Source: REEB426 sp964551975
GTDB lineage: Bacteria > Actinomycetota > Actinomycetes > S36-B12
Assembly (NCBI GenBank): GCA_964551975.1
Contig: CAZKFI010000072.1
Coordinates: 1-10,971 of the forward strand
Direction: 5' to 3'
Length of the DNA stretch: 10,971 bases
Shown here: positions 1-6,397 of the stretch, one piece after another
Layout of the letters: the number at the start of each line of letters is the position of its first letter
Position numbering within the stretch: position 1 is the stretch's first letter
Made by a program: the position numbers and the translations under genes
Notes under the pieces: generated by a model
The model's database searches: none
Told to the model about the DNA's origin: nothing
Seen by the model: only the letters and a program-made list of their open reading frames with translations

Positions 1-50
1 CCGCCATAGGTCTCCGGCGGCCACTCTTTGGTGACCATCGCCACGCGCAC
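1..50 (-). CDS. glgA: Glycogen synthase / alpha-1,4-glucosyltransferase GlgA, N-terminal fragment
   Basis: Only the first 16 codons are inside the window; the rest lies beyond position 1. The minus strand reads GTG at 50-48 and then encodes MRVAMVTKEWPPETYGG. This matches the conserved start of actinobacterial GlgA proteins (M-R-V-A-M-x-T-x-E-x-P-P-E-x-Y-G-G), where the P-P-x-x-Y-G-G stretch forms the N-terminal nucleotide-sugar loop of GT-B glycosyltransferases. The family transfers glucose from ADP- or UDP-glucose to alpha-glucans; in mycobacteria it makes maltose-1-phosphate or glycogen. It is divergent from glgC, which makes its likely donor ADP-glucose, a common actinobacterial arrangement. 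No Shine-Dalgarno is visible; a TATGCT hexamer sits 6 nt before the GTG, which suggests a leaderless message. The call rests on 16 residues and the neighbour. Confidence 0.82.
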   Translation of the reverse strand, partial: MRVAMVTKEWPPETYG

Positions 51-56
51 GCAATG

Positions 57-62
57 AGCATA
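57..62 (-). promoter_or_regulatory. Candidate -10 element of glgA (leaderless start)
   Basis: The minus strand reads TATGCT, which fits the actinobacterial -10 consensus TANNNT, followed by exactly 6 nt (CATTGC) and the GTG start of glgA. Transcription would begin at or next to the GTG, giving a leaderless mRNA, which agrees with the absence of a Shine-Dalgarno. No convincing -35 is seen about 17 nt upstream, which is common in this phylum. TANNNT is a loose motif, so this is an inference supported by the same spacing at glgC and pstS. Confidence 0.45.
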
Positions 63-159
63 GGGAAGGGCCTCTAGGGCATCCGGTGCCTCCGGACGTC
101 CACTCCATCCAGTGCCCCACGTGCGCGCGGTGTCTCCTGCCGGAATAGGCATCTGGGGC

Positions 160-165
160 TACGGT
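160..165 (+). promoter_or_regulatory. Candidate -10 element of glgC (leaderless start)
   Basis: TACGGT fits TANNNT and is followed by 6 nt (GAAGCC) and the GTG at 172, which is the glgC start favoured by homology. The region between the glgA start at 50 and the glgC start at 172 (121 bp) therefore seems to hold two divergent promoters. No clear -35 hexamer or operator is visible in it. The GGTGA inside this hexamer region could alternatively act as a weak Shine-Dalgarno at 163-167. Confidence 0.4.
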
Positions 166-171
166 GAAGCC

Positions 172-1395
172 GTGGCAGGCGACCCGCACGTGCTCGCCAT
201 AGTCCTGGCCGGTGGTGAGGGTAAGCGACTCATGCCGCTCACGGCAGATCGGGCAAAGCCGGCGGTACCTTTCGGCGGTTCCTACCGTCTGATCGACTTC
301 GCACTGTCCAATCTCATCAATGCTGGCTTGCGCCGCGTCTGCGTGCTGACGCAGTACAAGTCGCACTCCCTGGATCGGCACATCACGACGACCTGGCGCA
401 TGCCGACACTGTTGGGTGACTATGTCACCACGGTGCCTGCGCAGCAGCGACTTGGTCCGCGTTGGTATACCGGCAGTGCCGATGCCATTCTGCAGAGCTT
501 GAACCTGGTTTACGACGAGCAGCCCGACTACGTGCTGGTGTTCGGTGCTGATCACGTGTACCGGATGGATCCGATGCAGATGATTGAAGCGCATATTGAG
601 TCCGGGGCCGGAGTGACCATCGCCGGGATCCGCATGCAGCGATCGGCGGCCAGTGAGTTTGGAGTGATCCAGACGGCACCCGATGGCAAGAGGATCGAAC
701 AGTTCCTAGAAAAGCCCGAGCAACCCCCGGGAATACCCGGCGATGAACACCAAAGTTACGTCTCGATGGGTAACTACGTGTTCACTACCGATGCGCTGAT
801 CGATGCGCTACGCACCGATGCCGCCGATCAGTCCTCGGTGCACGATATGGGCCGCAACATCATCCCGATGCTTACCGATGCCGGGGCCGCCTATGTCTAC
901 GACTTCGAACAGAACTTGGTGCCGGGTGCCACCGAACGTGATCGTGGGTACTGGCGTGATGTTGGTACCTTGGACAGTTATCACGATGCTCATATGGATC
1001 TGGTATCAGTGCATCCGATCTTCAATCTCTACAACCGTCGTTGGCCCATCCTCACCAACCTGCCACCGCTCCCACCGGCCAAGTTCATCGAGGGCGGTAC
1101 CGCCCATGAATCCATGGTGGGGTCAGGAACCATCGTGTCCGGCGCTCATGTGCGCCTCTCAGTGATCGCCTCGGGCGTCACCATCGAGAATGGGGCTTAC
1201 GTCGAAGGCAGCGTGCTCATGCCGGGTGTGCGTGTCGGACGCAATGCGGTGGTTCGGCATGCGATCCTTGACAAGAATGTCATGATTCCGCAGGACATTC
1301 AGGTCGGCGTGGATCTGGAGCGGGACCGAATGAAGTACACGGTCAGCCCCGGTGGTGTGGTGGCCTTAGGAAAGGGAGTCGTCGCCGAGTGGTGA
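172..1395 (+). CDS. glgC: Glucose-1-phosphate adenylyltransferase (ADP-glucose pyrophosphorylase) GlgC
   Basis: It makes ADP-glucose from glucose-1-phosphate and ATP, the committed cytosolic step of glycogen and related alpha-glucan synthesis. With the GTG at 172 the protein has 407 residues, close to the roughly 404 of mycobacterial GlgC. The open frame reaches back to GTG 112, but those 20 extra residues have no counterpart in the family. Visible motifs are LAGGEGKRL (12-20, nucleotide-binding loop), PLTADRAKPAVPFGG (22-36), GPRWYTGSADA (95-105), FGADHVYRMD (124-133, metal site aspartates), EKP (180-182, sugar-phosphate site), and YWRDVGTLD (260-268). From about residue 310 to 380 the sequence is the left-handed beta-helix typical of the family, ending VRHAILDKNV (361-370). 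All key positions appear intact. It is divergent from glgA and only 4 bp upstream of a secreted protease, so the two downstream genes may share a transcript. Confidence 0.96.
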   Translation: MAGDPHVLAIVLAGGEGKRLMPLTADRAKPAVPFGGSYRLIDFALSNLINAGLRRVCVLTQYKSHSLDRHITTTWRMPTLLGDYVTTVPAQQRLGPRWYTGSADAILQSLNLVYDEQPDYVLVFGADHVYRMDPMQMIEAHIESGAGVTIAGIRMQRSAASEFGVIQTAPDGKRIEQFLEKPEQPPGIPGDEHQSYVSMGNYVFTTDALIDALRTDAADQSSVHDMGRNIIPMLTDAGAAYVYDFEQNLVPGATERDRGYWRDVGTLDSYHDAHMDLVSVHPIFNLYNRRWPILTNLPPLPPAKFIEGGTAHESMVGSGTIVSGAHVRLSVIASGVTIENGAYVEGSVLMPGVRVGRNAVVRHAILDKNVMIPQDIQVGVDLERDRMKYTVSPGGVVALGKGVVAEW

Positions 1396-1399
1396 ACTC

Positions 1400-2962
1400 A
1401 TGAAGCGGCTCATCCCGGCTCTGGCCGTCCTGTTGACACTGGGCATCCTGATGCCGGCCCAGGCCGCCACACAGTCGGCTGAGCCCTCGCAGCGCTTGAA
1501 GCCGTCACAACCCTCACAACCCCGGGTCGTCGGCGGCAGCCCAGTGCCGATTGAAGAGGTGCCTTGGCAGGCCTACGTCGTCGTGCGAGAGACGACGGTC
1601 TGCGGCGGCTCCATCGTCGACACCTCCTGGGTCCTCACAGCTGCCCACTGCGTTAACGGTGTTGCGCCGCAGGATGTCGGGGTATACACCGGAATTGGGC
1701 TACGCGGCGAGGCAACGCCCGATACCCGTACCGCGGTAACCGGCATCGGCATGCACCCCGGGTACTCACCGACGACCTACGTGAACGACCTTGCGCTGCT
1801 GCAGCTGGCGGTGCCCATCACGCCCGGACCAACGCGCGCACCGATCCAGTTACCAATCACGAAGGATCCGAACACCTGGCCGGAGGTCTTCTCGGCGGCG
1901 ATGGTGACCGGTTGGGGTGCACAGTCCTACGGTGGTGGAGCCTCTGAGGCGCTGCAGAAGGCCAATGTCAACGTACTCGCAGCACCGGGTGCACCCTGCG
2001 GCCTATACGGCAATACCTTCCAGCCGCAGATTCATCTGTGTGCGGGTGTGACCAACGGCGGCATCGATACCTGCCAGGGCGATAGTGGCGGCCCACTCGT
2101 GGTTCGCAGTGGGGAGTCCTGGGTGTTGGCCGGGGTGACGAGTATCGGGAACCGATGCGGCCTAGTGAACTATCCGGGTGTCTACGGCGATGTGGCCTTT
2201 CATCTGCCCTGGATCCGCAGTCTTGTGCCGGCTGCGGCTCCCAAACCCACCCTTCCCGAGCTGGTAACGGTGGAGGCGGTGGCCCAGGGTCGCCTCGTCG
2301 TGCGCTGGAAGCCGGGTGCTACCACCTATCCCGATTTGCCCGTGACCTTTACTGCCACGGCAGATCCCAGTGCCCATACCTGCACGAGCACCGGTGTCGA
2401 CTGCGTCATCGCCGACTTGGAGCCGGGTCAGGAGTACAACGTTCGTGTTGCTGTAACCAATCCCTTCGGCACCGTCGCACCCGATGAGCCGCAAGCCAGT
2501 GCCATTGCCGTCAGTGCCGTGACGCCGATCGAGACGCATGTCAAGCGCGAGACTTTGCTGCGCTGGGCGGGAATCCCAGCGGAGCAGCGCGCGTCAGCGA
2601 CGGCGGAGCCTTACGACGTCTGTTCAGCCACGCTCAAGGGTGGAATCTGGACGCGCGGCTATGGCACCTGCGTGGTCGATTTGACGAGTAAGGGCGCGAC
2701 CCAACGCGTCTACGTCGAGGTGCGCGACGGGTCGGTGCAGGCGCTGACCGCGAAGGCACCAATTCGGACCCACATTCGCCGCCCCACACTCCTGCAGTGG
2801 GTTGGCATTCCCCTGAGCCAGAAGACCACGGTGACCGCAACGCCCTACGAAGTCTGCTCCGCAACGAAGATCGGCGGTTTCTGGACGCGTGGAAACGGCA
2901 CCTGCGTGGTCACCGTGCGCTCGCAGGGGGTTGGCGTCACCGTCAACGTCGAGGTGCGCTAG
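1400..2962 (+). CDS. Secreted trypsin-like (S1A) serine protease with FN3-like domain and two C-terminal repeat modules
   Basis: A 520-residue exported protease. Residues 1-22 are a Sec signal peptide (K2, R3, hydrophobic core, AQA cleavage site). A PSQ-rich propeptide follows, up to the zymogen cleavage site R42 before VVGG. The catalytic triad is H83 (TAAHC), D130 (NDLALL) and S229 (GDSGGP). D223 sits six residues before the serine, the position that gives trypsin its Arg/Lys preference. Cysteine pairs C68-C84, C200-C214 and C225-C253 match conserved S1A disulfides. Residues about 283-373 resemble a fibronectin type III domain (W303, LEPGQEYNVRV). Residues 375-442 and 453-520 are two copies of a 68-residue module, described separately. 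The ATG lies 4 bp after the glgC stop with only a weak GGTGA upstream, so translation is probably coupled. The substrate is unknown. Confidence 0.92.
   Translation: MKRLIPALAVLLTLGILMPAQAATQSAEPSQRLKPSQPSQPRVVGGSPVPIEEVPWQAYVVVRETTVCGGSIVDTSWVLTAAHCVNGVAPQDVGVYTGIGLRGEATPDTRTAVTGIGMHPGYSPTTYVNDLALLQLAVPITPGPTRAPIQLPITKDPNTWPEVFSAAMVTGWGAQSYGGGASEALQKANVNVLAAPGAPCGLYGNTFQPQIHLCAGVTNGGIDTCQGDSGGPLVVRSGESWVLAGVTSIGNRCGLVNYPGVYGDVAFHLPWIRSLVPAAAPKPTLPELVTVEAVAQGRLVVRWKPGATTYPDLPVTFTATADPSAHTCTSTGVDCVIADLEPGQEYNVRVAVTNPFGTVAPDEPQASAIAVSAVTPIETHVKRETLLRWAGIPAEQRASATAEPYDVCSATLKGGIWTRGYGTCVVDLTSKGATQRVYVEVRDGSVQALTAKAPIRTHIRRPTLLQWVGIPLSQKTTVTATPYEVCSATKIGGFWTRGNGTCVVTVRSQGVGVTVNVEVR
2522..2725 (+). 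repeat. Protein repeat module, copy 1 (protease residues 375-442)
   Basis: First of two in-frame copies of a 68-residue module at the C-terminus of the serine protease. Shared positions include T-H at 379-380, TLL-W at 385-389, GIP (391-393), the block around Y-D/E-V-CSAT (405-411), GG-W-TRG (414-420), GTCVV (422-426) and the final VEVR. Two cysteines, C408 and C424, are conserved between copies and could form one disulfide per module. The pattern looks like a small beta-rich, Ig-like domain, but I do not recognise a named family. Confidence 0.8.
2756..2959 (+). repeat. Protein repeat module, copy 2 (protease residues 453-520)
   Basis: Second copy of the same module, offset by 78 residues from copy 1, with a 10-residue linker between them. 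The cysteines are C486 and C502. It ends exactly at the stop codon, so the module forms the C-terminus. Roughly half the residues are identical between copies while the codons have diverged, which suggests an old duplication. Confidence 0.8.
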
Positions 2963-2971
2963 AGCGTTGAC
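2942..2971. other. Inverted repeat over the convergent stop codons
   Basis: GTCAACG (2942-2948) and CGTTGAC (2965-2971) form a perfect 7-bp stem with a 16-nt loop that contains both stop codons of the convergent genes (protease TAG 2960-2962, lipoprotein TAG 2961-2959). It has no T-run on either strand, so it is not a textbook intrinsic terminator. It may still act as a weak bidirectional stop or mRNA 3' end, or be chance. Confidence 0.25.
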
Positions 2972-3681
2972 CCACTTGCCGGGGCTCGGATAGTCACGGG
3001 CTCACCGAAGCCGGTCAACTGCGCATCGGTGGTCGCTACCGGGCCGGTGGGCGTCACCAACGTGCGCAGCACTCGGGTGATGCGGCCCTGCGTATCAACC
3101 CAGACCAGGGCCTCCACTTGAAGCTGCACACCCAACTCGGCGACCTGTTCGGCGAGAAGTCCGAAGGTGGATGGATCCGGTGGGAGTTCGACCCGGTATC
3201 GACGCAGCTGCTGCCCCTCGAAGGTCTCGACGGTTTCGAGAGTGACCTCGGTTGCCTCGGTCAGGCCGCGAAGTGGCTCGGCAATTCCTGCGGTTGGGGT
3301 CACCACACCGCTCGGCACCTCATCCCAGGTAGCGCCATCGCTGGAGAAATAGGTGACATCGTCGACGTGAATCTCGCGCACCTGCCACTGCGGATCGAGG
3401 TCATCGGCCCAGGTCATGTCGGAACTTTGCTGGATGAAGTCCACGACCCCGGAACCACGAATCGCTTGCTCTTCAGTCAGGGCATCTACCTGCAGTGCTG
3501 CCGTTCCCCTGGCCGCGGTGGCCTCGACGGCTGAGGTGATCGGGTTGGCCTGCGGGGTCGGCGGTATTGACATGGTGGGGGCGGATTCGCTCCCGGTGGG
3601 TTCGATCGAACCGAGTGTCGAGGTCGGTTGCGGTGCCGGGGTACTGCAGGCCGTGAGGAGTAGGGCGATGCCCGCCACCAA
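2959..3681 (-). CDS. LppX/LprG-like lipoprotein, last gene of the pst operon
   Basis: A 240-residue predicted lipoprotein with lipobox LTAC (Cys12), then a Ser/Thr/Pro-rich linker to about residue 45. From about 47 to 235 it resembles the LppX/LprAFG group (LolA-like half-barrel): a helical start, a GSGVVDF strand (76-82), VREIHVDDVTYFSSDGATW (101-119), and VWVDTQGRITRV (193-204). Relatives such as mycobacterial LprG carry lipids to the outer layers; a ligand here cannot be deduced. It begins 11 bp after the pstB stop, so it is co-transcribed with pst. The start is odd: the first usable codon is TTG at 3681 (GTG follows at 3678), there is no clear Shine-Dalgarno, and the n-region has no positive residue. 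The frame stays open upstream inside pstB and encodes Arg/Lys-rich residues, but without ATG, GTG or TTG. Family assignment is moderate; lipoprotein nature is firm. Confidence 0.72.
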   Translation of the reverse strand: MVAGIALLLTACSTPAPQPTSTLGSIEPTGSESAPTMSIPPTPQANPITSAVEATAARGTAALQVDALTEEQAIRGSGVVDFIQQSSDMTWADDLDPQWQVREIHVDDVTYFSSDGATWDEVPSGVVTPTAGIAEPLRGLTEATEVTLETVETFEGQQLRRYRVELPPDPSTFGLLAEQVAELGVQLQVEALVWVDTQGRITRVLRTLVTPTGPVATTDAQLTGFGEPVTIRAPASGSTL

Positions 3682-3692
3682 GGAAAGCCCGA

Positions 3693-4493
3693 CTAGCCGA
3701 ACCGGCCCGAAATGTAGTCCTCGGTGCGTGGATCGTTTGGGGCGCTGAAGATCTGGCGTGTAGGTCCGTATTCCACCAACCTACCGTGCCGGACACCCTC
3801 GTCATCCAATTCGGCGGTGAAGAAGGCGGTGCGATCCGACACGCGCGCGGCCTGCTGCATGTTGTGGGTGACGATCACGATTGTGTAATCACGAGCGAGC
3901 TGCAGCATCAACTCCTCGATCTTGGCCGTGGCGATGGGGTCAAGGGATGCACAGGGCTCATCCATCAGGATGACCTCGGGCTTGACTGCAATGCAACGTG
4001 CGATGACCAGACGCTGCTGCTGACCTCCGGATAGTGCGTAGGCGCTCTTCTTTAGGTTGTCCTTCACCTCATCCCAGAGGGCAGCGCGCACCAGACACTC
4101 CTCGACCAGGTCGTCGAGGTTGCCCTTGATGCGATTAACCCGTGGGCCGTAGGCGATGTTGTCGTAGATCGACTTCGGAAAAACGTTGGGCTTCTGGAAC
4201 ACCATGCCTACGCGACGACGGACCTCAATCGGATCACTCGCCGGGTCATAGAGGTCTAAGCCGTGGTAGGCGAGCAGTCCCTGAACGCGGGCTCCCGGGA
4301 TCAGGTCGTTCATGCGATTGAAGGAACGCAGCAGAGTGGACTTGCCACACCCACTTGGCCCGATGAACGCGGTGATCTGACGTGCCGGCACTGTGAGGCT
4401 GACATCCTGCACGGCCTCATAGGTGCCGTAGAAGACGCTCAGTCGATCAAGGGTGAAGACCGGTGCCGTAATCGGCAATTCCTCAGCGTCCAT
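3693..4493 (-). CDS. pstB: Phosphate ABC transporter ATP-binding protein PstB
   Basis: The ATPase that drives phosphate import through PstC/PstA at the inner face of the membrane. With ATG 4493 it has 266 residues. It shows Walker A GPSGCGKST (45-53), Q-loop Q100 in VFQKPNVFP, ABC signature LSGGQQQR (154-161), Walker B ILMDEP (175-180), and the switch histidine in THNMQQAARVSD (H210). It ends with the PstB hallmark TEDYISGRFG. The ATG at 4493 is chosen because a GGAG lies at 4506-4503, nine bases upstream. ATG 4508 and GTG 4535 are alternatives; the last one starts inside the decamer repeat and would give 280 residues. It lies 75 bp after the pstA stop, the only sizeable gap among the pst genes. 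Confidence 0.95.
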   Translation of the reverse strand: MDAEELPITAPVFTLDRLSVFYGTYEAVQDVSLTVPARQITAFIGPSGCGKSTLLRSFNRMNDLIPGARVQGLLAYHGLDLYDPASDPIEVRRRVGMVFQKPNVFPKSIYDNIAYGPRVNRIKGNLDDLVEECLVRAALWDEVKDNLKKSAYALSGGQQQRLVIARCIAVKPEVILMDEPCASLDPIATAKIEELMLQLARDYTIVIVTHNMQQAARVSDRTAFFTAELDDEGVRHGRLVEYGPTRQIFSAPNDPRTEDYISGRFG

Positions 4494-4525
4494 CGTTGCG
4501 TGCTCCATCCTCTGCTCGCTGCCTG

Positions 4526-4579
4526 CGACTACCACCGACTACCACCGACTACCACCGACTACCACCGACTACCACCGAC
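4526..4579 (-). repeat. Tandem 10-bp repeat (5.4 copies) between pstA and pstB
   Basis: The plus strand carries GACTACCACC in five perfect copies from 4527 to 4576, with the periodicity extending from 4526 to 4579. In the mRNA sense it reads GGTGGTAGTC. The pstA stop TAG (4571-4569) is part of the tract, and the GTG at 4535 that could start a longer pstB comes from its last copy. As 10 is not a multiple of 3, each added or lost unit shifts the frame. The array places GTG and TAG in rotating frames ahead of pstB. The G pairs could also allow a two-layer G-quadruplex in the RNA. Perfect copies suggest recent expansion and possible length variation between strains. Confidence 0.9.
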
Positions 4580-5471
4580 GCTGCGTTCGGTTTCTGATCC
4601 AGATCGCTACTGCGTTCATGGCCAGGAGAAGTACCAGGAGCAGCACGATTGTCGCGGCCGCCAGGATCTGGAATTCCTCGCGCGGATCCTTCGTCCAGTT
4701 GAAGATCTGAATGGGCAGCGTCGTGAAGCCGGAAAGCATGCCATCGGGATTGAAGGTGATGAATGCGACGGCACCGATCATCAGCAGGGGTGCAGCTTCA
4801 CCGATTGCTCGGGAGAGGGACAGGATCGTGCCGGTGGCGATGCCCGGTAGGGCCGCGGGCAGGGTCTGTCGGTAGGCGGTCTGCCAGGGCGTTGCACCCA
4901 GGGCAAGGGATCCGTCGCGAATATTGCGGGGCACGGCTCGCAGTGCTTCACGGGTGGAAATGATGATGATCGGTAGCACGAGCAGTGCCAGGGTGGCCGC
5001 AGCGGTGATCACACTTTGACCAAGTGCCAGGGCGCGGGCGAAGACTGCTAGCCCCAGGATGCCGTAGACGATGGATGGCACGGCGGCGAGATTCTGAATG
5101 TTGACTTCGATGAAACGGGCGAGCCGGTGGTCTGGGCGCGCAAACTCTTCGAGGTAGACCGCGGCGAGCACGCCAATGGGAAGTGCGAGCAGCGCGGTGA
5201 AGGCGATGACCCACAGTGTTCCGGTGATGGCCGACTGTGCGCCGGCATTTTGCGGGTTGCGAATCGACGGCATGTTCGTGACGAGCTCGAGATTCAGCCG
5301 GGGCCAGCCCTTGGCCACGACGTAGGTGATGAGCGTGGCTAGGGCCAGGATGCCGATTGCCAACGTGACAAAGAGGAGCCAGGGGAAGACCCGGTCAAGC
5401 CAACTGCGCCGCTGTTGCCCGGTGATCTCCACGGCCTCCGCTGTGTCGGTGCCTACTCCTGGGGTGCTCAC
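4569..5471 (-). CDS. pstA: Phosphate ABC transporter permease PstA
   Basis: A 300-residue inner-membrane permease that pairs with PstC to form the phosphate channel. After a hydrophilic N-terminus of about 28 residues it shows six hydrophobic segments, the first around 29-53. The MetI-type permease core carries the EAA loop that docks PstB, seen here as SLALGATPWQTAYRQTLPAALPGI (about residues 187-210). SRAIGEAAPL (220-229) is typical of PstA. The GTG start at 5471 overlaps the pstC stop by 3 bp in the motif GTGA, and an AGGTG Shine-Dalgarno precedes it by about 5 nt. The stop codon TAG is built from the first unit of the decamer repeat, so the last residues border the repeat tract. Confidence 0.94.
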   Translation of the reverse strand: MSTPGVGTDTAEAVEITGQQRRSWLDRVFPWLLFVTLAIGILALATLITYVVAKGWPRLNLELVTNMPSIRNPQNAGAQSAITGTLWVIAFTALLALPIGVLAAVYLEEFARPDHRLARFIEVNIQNLAAVPSIVYGILGLAVFARALALGQSVITAAATLALLVLPIIIISTREALRAVPRNIRDGSLALGATPWQTAYRQTLPAALPGIATGTILSLSRAIGEAAPLLMIGAVAFITFNPDGMLSGFTTLPIQIFNWTKDPREEFQILAAATIVLLLVLLLAMNAVAIWIRNRTQRRW

Positions 5472-6388
5472 TGGTACACCTGCCGGAATCGTCGAACCAG
5501 ACGAATGCTGCCCATATTCATTAGGAAGGTGAGCAGGAAGAGCAGGAGTCCGACGGCGAAGATGGTCTGGTACTCCAGCGTGCCGGTCGCCAGATCGCCG
5601 AGACCGGCGGCCGCAATGTAGGAGGTCATGGTTTGCATTCCGACCAGCGGATTAGCCGTTAACTGAGGCTCAAGGCCAGCAGCGACGGTGACGATCATGG
5701 TTTCCCCGACGGCACGTGAGATGCCGAGTACGAATGCGGCAACGATGCCAGACAGGGCCGCTGGGATGACCACCTTGATTGCTGTCTGGCGCTTGGTGGC
5801 GCCTAGGGCGTAGGAGCCGTCCCGAAGCCCGGAGGGCACCGCGGCCATGGCGTCCTCGGAGAGCGAGGCGATGGTCGGAATGATCATGATGCCCATCACG
5901 AGCCCCGCGGACAGCGCATTGAAGATCTCGATACCGGGGAAGATGCGTACCAGCAGGACTTGGGTGACGAATTCCAGGGCGAAGAATCCGAACACGACCG
6001 TGGGTATGCCAGCGAGCACTTCCAGGATGGGTTTGAGCGTGCGTCGTGATCGATCGGAGGCGTACTCCGAGAGGTAGACCGCGGCCCCAAGCCCCAGCGG
6101 GATTGCAACGGCCACGGCGATGACGGTGATCACGATCGTGCCGGAAAGTAGTGGGAGCACACCGTACTGCGGATCGGCGAACAGTGGTGTCCACTGGGTA
6201 CCGAACAGGAAGTCAGTCACCGGAACACTGCGGAAGAACTCGATGCTGGGGATGATGAGCGACAGGATGATGCCGAACGTGGTGACCACAGAGAGCGCAG
6301 CGCACACCTGCAGGATCACCATGATGATGCGCTCGCCTATGCGGCGGTTATGTCGAGTGAGGAGCAGATCGACGGAGGGATCCCGCAT
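5468..6388 (-). CDS. pstC: Phosphate ABC transporter permease PstC
   Basis: The partner permease of PstA, 306 residues from ATG 6388. It has about six membrane segments; PstC features include the periplasmic stretch FLFGTQWTPLFADPQYGVLPLLSGT, read here after the first helix, the segment IPLGLGAAVYLSEYA, and the EAA loop GSYALGATKRQTAIKVVIPAALSGI followed by SRAVGETMIV. The open frame runs up to ATG 6589, but that extension overlaps pstS and does not look like a permease. ATG 6388 is preceded by GAGGTG (6397-6392), a six-base match to the anti-Shine-Dalgarno, with 3 nt in between. ATG 6403, 8 bp inside pstS with a GGTGA upstream, is a close alternative and adds 5 residues. Its end overlaps the pstA start. 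Confidence 0.93.
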   Translation of the reverse strand: MRDPSVDLLLTRHNRRIGERIIMVILQVCAALSVVTTFGIILSLIIPSIEFFRSVPVTDFLFGTQWTPLFADPQYGVLPLLSGTIVITVIAVAVAIPLGLGAAVYLSEYASDRSRRTLKPILEVLAGIPTVVFGFFALEFVTQVLLVRIFPGIEIFNALSAGLVMGIMIIPTIASLSEDAMAAVPSGLRDGSYALGATKRQTAIKVVIPAALSGIVAAFVLGISRAVGETMIVTVAAGLEPQLTANPLVGMQTMTSYIAAAGLGDLATGTLEYQTIFAVGLLLFLLTFLMNMGSIRLVRRFRQVYQ

Positions 6389-6391
6389 AGA

Positions 6392-6397
6392 CACCTC
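6392..6397 (-). promoter_or_regulatory. Shine-Dalgarno of pstC
   Basis: GAGGTG lies 3 nt before ATG 6388 (GAGG ends 5 nt before it) and shares bases with the pstS stop codon TGA at 6398-6396. Ribosomes ending pstS would sit on the pstC initiation region, so the two are likely coupled. It decides the preferred pstC start. Confidence 0.6.

Noticed and set aside
88..123. Short palindromes in the glgA-glgC gap (for example CACGTG near 118)
   Set aside because: Six-base palindromes are expected by chance and no spaced operator pair is visible.
112..171. Longer glgC reading from GTG 112
   Set aside because: The 20 extra residues have no counterpart in GlgC proteins, and GTG 172 gives the usual length with a well-placed TANNNT upstream.
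4526..4579. CRISPR-like array
   Set aside because: Units are only 10 bp, directly abutting, with no spacers and no cas genes nearby.
4263..4850. Plus-strand open frame of 195 codons across pstB, the decamer repeat and pstA
   Set aside because: It is antisense to two well-supported genes and has no recognisable motif; the repeat simply contributes a periodic peptide.
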